A stretch of 64,000 nucleotides of DNA. Origin: Gnetum montanum (taxonomy: Eukaryota; Streptophyta; Gnetopsida; Gnetales; Gnetaceae). The stretch lies in NCBI GenBank assembly GCA_015680685.1, contig MNCI01001921.1, positions 273,549 through 337,548 on the forward strand. Reading direction: 5' to 3'. This document shows positions 36,215 through 47,286 of this stretch, in pieces. The position numbers and the translations under genes were made by a program. The notes beneath the pieces were generated by a model. It saw only the letters and a list, made by a program, of their open reading frames with translations. It was not told the origin of the DNA and made no database searches. The stretch's first letter is position 1, and each line of letters begins with the position of its first letter.

Positions 36215-38900
36215 CACCTCCATGACTAAATGAAAACTTATTCTTGAGTGAAAAAAATGAGGAACAAGTTCCTTACAAAATATTAGGAATGTATGGGATT
36301 ATTTGCTGATCTGCAAACTATTGACTAACTCTGATTGTGACATTCCAAAATTTTATTCAATTGGATGCATATAAAATGATAAAGTGACAAAAATACAAGA
36401 CAAACATTTAAGATTACAAAATTTTTAGAGGTCTTCAAAAATACATTGAAGATGATTCTTCGTAGCAGACTTCCAACCTTGATTGTTATGTCGATGCTTC
36501 TCTGGTTATGTACAACATCCTTCAAGGTTTAACTAAAATTTCTTCTCATCATCCCATTGATCTAGCAAACATGTGATGCTTGAGATACTATCTTGTATGT
36601 GTTATGATTTTTCCATGGGCATATCGTTTATTGTTCCCCTCTTAGCTTTGTTTTAATGCCTAGCAAAAGACCTTCTTCCTTAGGTGCTTCTTTTAGCATC
36701 ACTTGTAGTTACCAAAGGATCAACATTAGTTTTGGTTAATTTTTTCCTTAATAATCAACCCTTTTCAGATCCCTTAGTTTGCATTTAAGCACAAGGTGAT
36801 GACAACGTACTATGCCTAAGGTTATGGGGTAACTAAAATCATTGATCTATTCACATTATGTTGATCAATTACTATTAGTTACCATGATGTTCAAAAATAG
36901 GATGTTAGAAAAATTTCAAAGCGAACATCCCTAGCCCCTATGACTAATAAGTGTAACACCAAAGCACATAAATTTTTGAACAATTGAAACTAAAGGTCTA
37001 ATTTAGAAGATAACTAATAAATATTGATGGATATGGAAATAGAAAAGTACAAAAAAATAATGAATGGATGAGAAGTAGTCACAAAATCATGTATAAATTT
37101 AGAAAAAGTATCACTGATGTTTTGGAAGATGTGAAGGTTCATTTAAAGCCATGATCAACAAAAGTTATGCAATTGGGTCCTCCCAAAGTAGGCTCATGCC
37201 ATAATGCCCTTGCATAACCACTTCTATAGATGTCTGTGGGCATCAGAGTAGTTAAATGTAAACCATGCCTTTTGTTCCAAACAACACATAGCTATCATGG
37301 TTGGGGTGTTGCACTACACTACAAAAAATCAAAAGGCTAATAATTGCATGTAGTAGTGAGGTGAATAATGGGATGAGAAGGGATTATAGATATCGAGATG
37401 CAAAGTACTTGACCATGGCCACAATAGGATCTTGTAAAAAATGTGATTAAAATGATTGGTATACCTATCTATCTAAGTTTAGACCAAGTCCATACCATGA
37501 ACATTGTGACCTTGCATTGATGTGTTCCATTGTGCTAACCACCATGAGTCCACAACCACCTTAAAGAACAATCATCAATCCAAAAAGAGAAGGAAAGAGA
37601 AGAAGGGAGAAAGGGCCTTAGTTAGAGGGATGTATTCAAGCATGGGTAACATACCTTTCTAGCCCCATAACCAATGCTTGTAGCCCATTATTTTTTCTAA
37701 GGGGTGTGCTTTGAATTCCCATTATGTTTTTTTCTTATTTATTTGTTTTCTTTTTTGGGTTTTTTTATGTGAATCAAACCATGCAAAGATAGATCTTCCT
37801 TTTTATTGATCAATGTAGGAGTGATGATATGTTCCAATAAGAGTCATAAAACACACGAAAGAAGTCAAGAAGAGAACCCAACAAGTTCCTTTGAGGTCAC
37901 ACCATTTTCCATTTCCACTTGGCCATTCCCTCTTTCTTCAAGGCACAATGATCATTCATTTATTTTAGTTTTATGAAAGAAGAACCAAATTTTTTTCATT
38001 AAAAAGACCTTTTATTTAGAGAACTAGAGGGATGGATGAGGTGGTCTTCCTTCTTTACACAATTACTTACCTAATCATGTTGATAACATAGCACAAAAAC
38101 CCAACACATAGCATTGAATTCTATAGCATGACTTGGAAATATTATTAACAAAAACATAAAAGGCATTCATAAACCTAAAGAAAATATCTTAGGAAAAAAA
38201 GAAAATCATATAGAAAAGAAAAGAAAAAATATTAAGAAATGGAAAACATATTAAGAATCAGAAAATGTTGAAAGAAATGGAAAAAATGATAAAAAATTGT
38301 AAAATAAAAAAGTGAAAAGCACCTATTAGTTCTTGAACCAAGATGGTGCATCTCCCCCATGACTAATCTTATGGCCACATATTTGAGAGATGGACTGCAC
38401 ATTCCCCTAGTTATACATTACTAGTTTTCCATCAATCACTATTATTGATTTAATTAGTTCCATGGTAGCACATCTAACATTGGTGTTAGTCTTGTTTGGA
38501 TCATGCAAAGGTGTATCTTCATTTGGACTTGAAGGTATTTACATTTTGGGGGATCTAGATGTATTTACTTCTTCTTCGTGATTTTATATTTTAATTCGTA
38601 GGTCTCTATGTTTAATATCCTCTTTTGGTGTATAATCAAAGTGTAAGATATCTATGTCTAATTCCTTTGTTTGGTCCATTTTATTAAGTCTAGAACTAAT
38701 AAGTGAATCAATTACCTCCATGCATCTTTGAAATAATTTTATATTCTCATTTTAAAGCCACTAGGTGTTTTATGATTTAGTGGTTGCTACGTAGACTGGT
38801 TTTTGATCACACACTTGTTCCTTAACTTTATGATGGATCAGTATATGGGTTGTGTTAATATTTCAAACTTCTAATCCACAACTACATCCTTTATCATTAT
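36215..38900. other. T2 interior without recognised coding sequence
   Basis: Pol would be expected on the minus strand here, but no reverse transcriptase, RNase H or integrase motif was found. A sub-segment 36952-37313 begins TGTAACACC and ends GGGTGTTGCA, like a short LTR of a different family, without a target duplication. Confidence 0.45.
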
Positions 38901-38959
38901 TAGTGATGCATGGGTTCTTCTATCTCACCACAATGATAAGTTCATCATTTATGCCTTGT

Positions 38960-39960
38960 GTTGGAGTGGAAATGGTTGTTGGCCTTTTTGTATGATTAGG
39001 AGACATAATTTCGACAAGAAAGGTTGTTGCATTAGATTGGCATTGCACTCATTTTTATAAGTTAGTAGGTCCATGAGTGTTGTGATCATGCATGGAAATC
39101 ATCCTAAAGAAAGAATTTTTTCAAGATTGTGGTGGAAATCTTTTGGCATTATCATTTCTATGTATGTTCATAGCAAAAGTGGCATTCTTTCATCGATGTT
39201 GTGGTGCCAAAATTTCCTATGTTGTTGGTGCTGACATATGGTGGAAGGAAGTATGAGAATATTGAGGATATGAGGGAGGATGAGAGGTGTGATATGGTGA
39301 TCCTTTAGATGCTATCATGGTGTGATGATATTGGGAAGAGTGGTAGCAGTGATTTGAAGTAGAGAAAGTATAACTAGTTGGAGAAACAAGTTGTTGAACA
39401 TAATATCGATATAGGTTTGGCTAGCAGTAAGGGTAAGGTTGGTTGGATGGTCGTCCCCACAACTATGGATTTTTCCATTATGGTTAATAGTAGTTTTTAT
39501 GTTGATAAGAAGTCCCACTAGGATAGTATGGTTAGTTGTAGGATTGTCTATAGTTACCTTGTGAGTAAGGTAATTTCCTAGACATTTGCTTTTGTATGAA
39601 TTTGGGATTCAATGCAAAATCCCAATACTCATGTAGATGTAACATGACTAGGAAATATCCCTTTGGATGATCATATATGTAGATGTCACATCCATCATCT
39701 ACTCTAGTGGTTAAGTCTATAGCATCTTTTTCTTTAGCCATTTTCCCTATTTTCTAATAAGTGTTTGTAGCCATTTCTTGGTTCTTTTTCCTCTTTTTAT
39801 TGTGGTAACTTGATTTGTTTTGCATTACTCTCTCCTCTATGATTTCTAGGCAAGTTGTAACTTTCTCATTTATCCATTTTGACACCTTATATAGCTTTGC
39901 TTCAAGCACTTTGATAGACTTTTGTATTAGCAAGGTTTGTTGTGTAGTCACATCATCAAG
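38960..39960 (-). pseudogene. T2 Gag tail, Tyr/Ser/Pro/His-rich
   Basis: The minus strand translates to low-complexity protein such as YYVQQLVSPTSYTFSTSNH, followed toward the N-terminus by a charged segment (39754-39951: EAKLYKVSKWINEKV, KKRKKNQE). The same arrangement appears in T1 at 22290-23250. Frames are broken by stops. Confidence 0.55.
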
Positions 39961-40188
39961 AGCTACCTCTTTTTCCTCATCATAGATATGGATACTTTTC
40001 TTTTGAAACGTTGGTTCCTATATATTTTCCTCTACATTCTCTCATTTACATAACTCTCCTTCTTCTTTTGCAACCTACTCAATTAGCCTTTGTATTTAAT
40101 GGACTTTTAGTTCGTATAACTAACCTTGGGCATAAATCCCAAAGGTCTCCCACATTTCATTATGAATCCCATCTATGATATGGAAAAG

Positions 40189-40650
40189 TTACTCTTTTTG
40201 AGAGAAATCATAGCTGGGACATCTATGTACTACTGAATAGTATCTATCCAAGGCCACATCTAAGGGTTCATCATTTTCTGGCTTCCACCCTTGGATTTTT
40301 TTTCTTAGGTTGGGCACTCTTACATAGGTTTGGTATTTTTCATTGAAAAGTTCCAACATGGTGGACCACTTGTAAATGGAACTTGGTTCCAATGATCTAC
40401 ACCAACTTTTAGCTTTGTCTATTAGTATCCTAGGAAAGAGCTTAAGGTTTTTCCACTTATTTTTGATATTTTGCAAGGCACAAGCATCATGGAAGGCTTG
40501 TAAGTGATGTTGTGGATTAGAATTATAGCCTCCCCTAAATTTAGGAATGTTGTTTATGTCAAGTCATTTGATATAGTTATGCATTTAATGCCTTTGGGGG
40601 TATTTCAACTACCTCCCTAATTTGTGTTAGATCACTAGTAGCCAACAAGG
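40189..40650 (-). pseudogene. T2 Gag core (Retrotrans_gag domain)
   Basis: The 95-residue open frame (40189-40476) reads KNLKLFPRILIDKAKSWCRS, then STMLELFNEKYQTY, LRKKIQGWKPENDEPLDVAL and DRYYSVVHRCP. This is the Retrotrans_gag fold, with the usual LFPxSLxxxAxxW start and the ERF..L..RCP end. The frame is closed just upstream. Gag forms the virus-like particle of gypsy elements. Confidence 0.8.
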
Positions 40651-41270
40651 ATTCTTTTGTACCAAACACATCATGGTAATAATCTATATTTCCATTCATT
40701 TAATTATCATGATCTTGTTTATGCTCATTTTGATGTCTTTTTTTTTGCCCTTGGGTTCAATTTCTATCTTTATCATGAACCCATAGTGAAGCTCTATCTC
40801 TATACTTATGTTCATCTTCATTAAAACTAAATGTTGGAGAGGAAGAGGAAGATGAGGAACTAGGAGAATCACCATGGATCCTATACTTTTCCCTATGGTC
40901 TCTTGATTTATCTTGTCTAGGTTTAAAGGAGGTCCTAGGTCTTGAGGGCCTTCTTATTCTAGGACTTTCTCCATCTCCTCTAGGATTTTTTGCACTAGTT
41001 GAATGTAGTATTTGGGTGTAGTAAAGGTCTAAATGAGCATAGGGAATTCTTTCTTGAGGTCGTTCACTTCAATTTCCTTTAGTATAGATCCTATCATTTC
41101 TCCTATGAATGCTTTCATCATGTGCTGCAATCTTGGTCCTATGTGAAGAAGACATGATTTTTCCTAATAATGTGTGTGACTTAAAATATTAATATTTTCT
41201 AAGTGATAGAGCATTAATACTTTTACATCAATCAAGTATAATATAACTAATCTAGATAACTAGCACCATC

Positions 41271-41288
41271 CCCTAGCAACTATGCCAA
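41271..41288 (-). promoter_or_regulatory. T2 primer-binding site
   Basis: Minus strand TTGGCATAGTTGCTAGGG, adjoining the LTR end AAATCA. It is a degraded TGGCGCCGTTGCCGGGG-type Tat/Athila site, with the differences mainly at CpG positions. Confidence 0.75.
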
Positions 41289-42159
41289 TGATTTGCAGCA
41301 AGGTACCCCTACACTCAACCATACAAATCACTAAGGTGTTCATGCATGATCTAGTCAAATTATATGTGTGGGATTAGTTGTGGCATCTGGATTGTTATGC
41401 CTTCATTGCAATTCATTGTCTTCCTACTTGGACTCGTGCTAGCTTTGTCACATATGGTTTAGTGCAAAGTGAGGCATATGATAATTGATGTTATTTTGAT
41501 CATATGCTACTCCTAATAATAATAATAAAATCAATTATTTAACTAATTAACAATGGAAAGTAAAGTATAAACTAGCCTATGGGCAATGAGTGTCTATTCC
41601 CAACTTGTTGCACATGTCTTGAACCCATGTATCCACTACTAGGATTACCAAGGACTATGCTAGTGGGCAAACCAAGTAATAATGTTGTTGGGGTTATCAA
41701 GAAAATACATGTTTATGCTTGAAACTGGTCATGCTCATTTTACCAATTCATTAATATTCATCGAAATGTAAATATTAACTAAGTACATAAAAAGTAAATT
41801 GCATGAAAAGTAAATATAATCTAAGTCAGAGTGTTGCAATGAATAAGGATAAATCTTGATCTTATTTTTATTCATGGAATGTGTCCAAGTACATTTCCAC
41901 TCAAATAAGACACTATACAACTAACTCAAATCTACACTTCATGCACTCACTGACTATTCTTTAAGACTACAGAATAAAACTACAAGAGTTTAGCTACTCT
42001 ATTGACTAAACTATGCCCAAACCATGCATCCAAGCACTATAATTATAAGACAACACATATGCCATGATATATGATATTTGACATCTCTTCTTAGGCCCCA
42101 ATATTAGGTATTTTATATTAGGGATCCAATATCAGAGCTAGGAAAAATATAGTTCATCA
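41289..42159 (-). repeat. T2 right (5') LTR
   Basis: 871 bp, TGATTTGCAGCAAGG... to ...AGTTCATCA on the plus strand; the counterpart of 35364-36214. Confidence 0.85.
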
Positions 42160-42468
42160 GCTATCAGTGAGTTTCTTTGGCAATGAGGATAACCAATATG
42201 TAGCCTTCCAAGATGCTTGGTTAAAGTATCCTTTCTTTGATTTTTTGTTGAACAAATTGTCATATCTTTGGACACTAAATAATTAAATAATTAAAATATA
42301 TAGTTTCTTTGCATATTTTGATTTTATTTAGATTTCTAGAAAATTTGTGACATTTCTAGATGTTGAAACATTTTTGAATATTTTATTGGAAACCTTGCCT
42401 AGCCCATATCTTGAGACTTTTGGCATAGAACCTTTATGCTTCATAAAGAGGAAAATATATTAACCTTT
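42160..42468 (+). repeat. E5 5' LTR, part 2
   Basis: From about 42320 this matches 49050-49165 of the 3' LTR (GATTTCTAGAAAATTTG, then GAAACATTTTTGAATATTTTA). It is bounded on both sides by nested elements T2 and E6. Confidence 0.85.
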
Positions 42469-43266
42469 TGATGTGTAGAATAGCACAATATACCCCAAAA
42501 GGACACATTTCATAAGCCTTCTAAGCAAAATTTGAGTTAGAAGTAAGAACAAGATAATGAATTAGAGAAAATTTCCCCTTTTTTTAATAACAAAACTCTT
42601 AATATGCCAAAAATTACATAAAAGATAAGAAACCAAGCTTAGCTAAAACCTCTCCCAAGAATCATATAGGGCACACATTTCCCCTCTTAGTTCTCAATTG
42701 CTCACAATGGAGCTAAAGCTCAACATAAGACACTTATAAGAGATTCTCTTAACCTCTCTCAAGTGCTCTCCCTTGCCTCTCACTCTTTCTCTCTCTCTTT
42801 CTCATGCCCAAATTTAAGCATTAGACTCTTATTTATAGCTTCTTATCATGTCCTTTTTTCTTTCCTCTAATTTACCATTCAATTTGATGTCCATTAAAAT
42901 CCATGAAAGATATCTTCAGGAAACACAAGACATATCTCCTAAGTGCAGGGGTATTAGAGTAGACATCTTGGAGAAGATGTCTTATGGTAGATGTTTTGGT
43001 GGAGACATCTATGAATAACAGTATATGTCTAGATGTCTATCTTACTAGGGCCAAAGTTAAAGATGCTTTCTTTAAGGTTTGGAACCTCCAAACACCTCCA
43101 AAAAAGTTCCCATAGCCATCAAAATACCCTAAAGTCATCAAAATATCCCCAAAACAATCACAAACATGGAAAAACACATTGGAATCATCATAAAAAGATC
43201 ACACAAGAAGACATAGACATATTTAAGATACATTAAGGATTACATAAGGGCTAGGTGATGTCCTCA
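42469..43266 (-). repeat. E6 left (3') LTR
   Basis: 798 bp, TGATGTGTAG... to ...GATGTCCTCA. Contains AGATGTCT/AGACATCT motifs (42960-43045), the module shared with E3 (43040-43266) and a CT-rich microsatellite (about 42780-42805). Confidence 0.85.
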
Positions 43267-43295
43267 TCATATCTCCTAGCCTTAAAATGTCATGG

Positions 43296-44091
43296 TTAAT
43301 GACCTTTCAGAAGAAGGAAGGCACCATGACCCCATGACCCAAGGCCATCACTCCTATCATAATAATCAAAACTCAATGCATCAAAAACATCATGAGAATG
43401 AGTATCAATTGATGTTTTGCACTTGAGCTTCCCTTGCTCATGGAGGCTTTCCCCCATGCCCCACCATGCTTTCTTCATTTAAGCATCTCCTTGAAATGCT
43501 TCCCTTGCATCATCATGATGACACAAACCTACACAAGAATGACATAAAAATATGGAAAAATAATTATTAACATTAATCGATGGAGTAGGCCTTCTTGCCC
43601 TATGCCCAAACACCAATGGAAATTCTCCACTTACTACGAATTGGTCTTCCTTATTCTTCCAACATCTTCTTGCCAATACAAAAATCAGCCCAACACTTAC
43701 ACAAGTATCCAAAAGCATCAAAAAATAAACTACTACCATCAACACCCAAGATTAAATAGTAGCATAAAAAAACTTTATTTTCATTTATATGAGACTCCAC
43801 ATAATGAGTAATAGCATCCATATCAAATGTATTCTCTTCAACATCAAGGAAAATTTCATGATCAAAAATAGTATAGACCCTCACAATCTCCTTACAACTA
43901 GGAAACATCAATGAAGAATTCAAGTTACCAACCTCACTATCAACAATAGTGGACAACAATATAAACTTATGATTACCTTGCCTTACAGTCCAACTATTAT
44001 TTTCTCCATAAAAAATAGCCTTATTATCATAATTCCATGATCAACCAAGTATCAGATTTGAACAATCAATAGGCAATACATCACAAAGGAT
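43296..44091 (-). pseudogene. Region downstream of E6 protease, weak coding remnant
   Basis: Open frames on the minus strand (43651-43959, then 43479-43745) follow the protease but match no family I recognise. The first has an acidic start (FLDVEENTFDMDAITHYVES). This could be a decayed linker or the remains of an early deletion of reverse transcriptase. Confidence 0.3.
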
Positions 44092-44325
44092 TTAATCATG
44101 AAAATATCCAATGTAATAATCAATAAGGCATTTTTCCTTAACTTGGTTATAATGATTCTTCATTAACCAACACACTTTGTATGGATTCGGATGAGGAATT
44201 GTAAATAAATTTAATGATTTCATAACCTTAGAAGAAATCACATTTTGTTGTGCTCCACCATCAATGAGCATACTCAAGAAATGACCTTTAACATCACAAC
44301 AATTTCGAAAAAAAATCTTCCTCAT
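44092..44325 (-). pseudogene. E6 retropepsin-like aspartic protease
   Basis: The 77-residue open frame reads KGHFLSMLIDGGAQQNVISS, where IDGGA corresponds to the catalytic Asp-x-Gly motif, followed by PHPNPYKVCW, typical of gypsy retropepsins (usually PHPxPYxxxW). It would cleave the Gag-Pol polyprotein. The frame is short and lacks the linker to Gag, which is broken by stops. Confidence 0.8.
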
Positions 44326-44369
44326 AACATCTTCATTGGTACTAACATGTCAAACAAAAGTACAACCAT

Positions 44370-45441
44370 TCAACTCAATTTCATCAACAATGTATAAGGG
44401 ATCATGTTCACATACCTTCTTTGAAGATTCATGTTCATCCTCTTACATAGTTTGAATTTTTTCATCCTTAGAGGCATTCTTCTTTGGCTTTGTGCATTTC
44501 CATTATCTAGGACCTGATTCATCAGAATTATAACATATATCTTTAGCTCTTGGAGATCATTCTCTTCTTCTACCTCTCCTAGGAGAAGTAGACTCCCTTT
44601 CTTTCTTCTTTGGTTCATCTTCATCATCCTCCTTAGATAATTTTCTTGATTTGTGAGTTGTGTCTTTCTCATTTCCTGTCTTTTAATATCCTTCTTAAAG
44701 ACAAACCTTGTGATTTTCCTTTCATCCTTGAGAGAAAGATCATAGGCTTCATAAAGAGTATCAAGCTCATAGAATGCTGATTCTTGTTGATATTGCATCC
44801 TTAATCTACTAATGAATTTAGAAGCTTGTTCATACTTAGTCCAATGAACATTCACCTTTTTGAAAGCTTTAGAGAATTCAACATAGACATATTTTACCCC
44901 TTGATCTCCTTGTCTAAGAAATTTTAGCTTCTTGATGGCTTCATGATGGAAGGATGTACTTTTGCTTTAGGATGAACTTAGTGAGTTTCCAACTCTCAAA
45001 AGTCTTTTCATGTTCTTCAAAGTATTTGAAACATTCATTGTGCGACCATTTGTCTGCTAATCCTTCAAGCTCACTCTCAACAACATGAATCATTGGCTCA
45101 CTAGGAAGTTGCTTAATAAGAAAATACTTATTCACAACTCTAATCCAAGAAAGAAAGAAATATGTACGTCCAACACATTTAAAGATGGGGATATCCACAT
45201 GAGGAACTCTTAAAGCACTTCTTAAGATCTTTACAAACCTTTCATCATGATTTTCCTCATTATTTTGAAGAAAAGAAAACCTTTGCTCATACCTTTGAGT
45301 TTTAAATTCTTCTCTCCTTGGAGTCCTTTTATCATTTATTCCTCTTGATCTTTGTATATATGCAAAAGGATTTTCTTCTTCCATCTTCTCTTCACTTATT
45401 CTTGAAGCTTCTTCACAATATTGATGTTTGCTTGGCATCAC
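44370..45441 (-). pseudogene. E6 Gag
   Basis: The 166-residue frame (44941-45441) contains VPHVDIPIFKC, YFFLSWIRVVNKYF, VESELEGLADKWSHNE and SWKLTKFILKQKYILPS, the Gag core of gypsy elements. A second frame (44370-44855) continues with ASKFISRLRMQYQQESAF and a Lys/Glu-rich tail. They are separated by a frameshift near 44900. No CCHC knuckle was found. Confidence 0.8.
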
Positions 45442-45696
45442 CTTGGGAAGGAATTCTTACATTTTAGCAAAAAAATATTTAAAGAATTATTTGAGCTCTT
45501 AAAGGTCTTTTCCAAGCTCTTGATTAGTGTTCTTCTTAGGTGCCATACTTTTCATAAAGAAGATTCAAGAAATCTTTACCAATATTAGGTTCTCCAAACC
45601 CTAAGTGGCTATAAATCTTCAAAATTTCATCAAAAATTGATGAAGATCATCAACCTATGTGTGGATTCCCCTAAACCAAATTATTTGATACAAATT

Positions 45697-46523
45697 TGAT
45701 GTGGAGATTACCTCAATAGACCCCAAAAAGATCCATTCCACAAACCTTCTATGAAAAATTCAACTTAGAAGTAAGAACAAGATAATGAACTGGAGAAAAT
45801 TCTTCTCTTTTTTATAAGAAACTCTCAATATGAACAGAATTACATAAAATATAAGGAGCCAAGCTCAACTCAAACCTCTCAAAATGATTTTAGAGGCCAC
45901 ACATGTCCCCTCTCAATCCTCAATTTCTCACAATGGAGCCAAAGCTCAACACAAGATACTTATAAGAGATTCTATTAACCTCTCTTAAGTGCTCTCCCTT
46001 GCCTCACACACACACACACACACACTCTTTCTCATGCCCAAACTTAAGACTTGGACTCTTATTTATAGCTTCTTGGTGTGAGCTTTCATCTTCCATTAAT
46101 TTACCATTCAATTTGATGTCTGTTAAAATCCATGGAATACATCTTCAAGAAATAGGAGATGTCTCTCCTGAGTGTAGGGGTCTCAGAGTAGACATCTTGG
46201 AGGAGACATCTTGCAATAGACTTCTTGGTGGAGACATCTATGAAATAATAGTAGATGTCTAATATGCGGTATAAACTTCTATCCTACAAGGGTCAAAGTT
46301 AAAGATGCTTGTTTTGAGGCTTGGAACCTTTGGAAACCTCCAAAAATGTCCCCATAGCCACTCAAACACCCTAAATTCATAAAAATAGTATCGAAACACT
46401 CCCAAACATGATAAAACACCTTGGAATGATCATCAAAGATCAAACAAAAACACACACACAAAACAAGACACATAGGTAACCAAGATACATTAAGGATTAC
46501 ACAAGGGCTAGTTGATGTCCTCA
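45697..46523 (-). repeat. E6 right (5') LTR
   Basis: 827 bp. It carries a (CA)n run at 46004-46026 where the left LTR has a CT-rich run. It ends TTGATGTCCTCA like the left copy. Confidence 0.85.
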
Positions 46524-47286
46524 TTACCTTTCTTACTTGAGGGGTTCTAACATTGCGTACATTTAAATGTGTAGTGCCCATAGTAGCCATGGAAACACCG
46601 GAAGAGGAACATGATAGAAAGGTGGACCAATCTTGTGTAAGATGGACCCTCTACACTTGAAAAGTAATTTCTATATATTTTGTATTTTTGTAAAATGAAA
46701 ACCTTATACACTTTTTGGATACTTGAGTCATGTACCTATTTTCGTGAATAAATAATCAAGTATGTTAGTTAAGAAATTTTCATCTATGCCATTTGAACTG
46801 TGAAGTTTCAAGAATCATTTTTCATTTCGGCATGCACAGTATGTTTGGGAAATTATAATATTAATACTATATATTGATATTTTATTTAATTTTTATTTTT
46901 ATTTTATTATTTAATTTGGTAAAACTTTAACTGGAATATCTTTATTTTTAGATGTTAGATTGAAGCAAAACATGTGTTGTTGGGATCATTGATTTGTCTA
47001 CAATTTAATGATGTAATTAGTGAAATTTTTTGACATCTACATTTTTGTAGCTATGTAAATCTCTAATTTTCTCTATTTAAATTTTATTTAATTATATATG
47101 TGAGTATTATAAAATTTTTCTATGCTATATTAGTTTACTATATTTATGATTTTAATTAATAATTTTTATTTATTTGCCACTTTCTTTGGAGTTAGTAAAG
47201 CAATGTTAAATTGAGATCCTTAGGGTTTCACAGCACTTTTATTAGTTATTTATAAGATGTTATAGATAATTAATAGGGGTGTTACA
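46524..47286 (+). repeat. E5 5' LTR, part 3
   Basis: Matches 49170-49904 (AGATGGACCCTCTACACTT in both) and ends TAATAGGGGTGTTACA. Confidence 0.85.

Larger units (their letters stand above)
35364..42159 (-). mobile_element. T2: complete Tat-like gypsy element, gag only
   Basis: LTRs at 35364-36214 (851 bp) and 41289-42159 (871 bp) enclose 5.07 kb. Minus orientation follows from the primer-binding site adjoining the right LTR (TTGGCATAGTTGCTAGGGG on the minus strand, 41271-41288) and from GGAGGTG adjoining the left LTR. Flanking pentamers GTTGT and GCTAT agree at three of five positions, the differences being transitions. The interior encodes Gag (40189-40650, plus a tail at 38960-39960) but no recognisable pol. 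It sits inside the 5' LTR of E5. LTRs and Gag are the same family as T1. Confidence 0.85.
42469..46523 (-). mobile_element. E6: LTR element with gag and protease only
   Basis: LTRs at 42469-43266 (798 bp) and 45697-46523 (827 bp) enclose 2.43 kb. Coding remnants on the minus strand are Gag (44370-45441) and a retropepsin (44092-44325), with no reverse transcriptase or integrase. The possible primer-binding site beside the right LTR (TTTGTATCAAA on the minus strand) is poor. The host LTR reads TAACCTTT before the element and TTACCTTT after it, an apparent 8-bp duplication, though 5 bp is usual. It lies inside the 5' LTR of E5. Confidence 0.85.

Noticed and set aside
46004-46026. CA-repeat run considered as a possible regulatory or recombination site
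   Set aside because: Simple microsatellite that differs between the two E6 LTRs; no sign of function.
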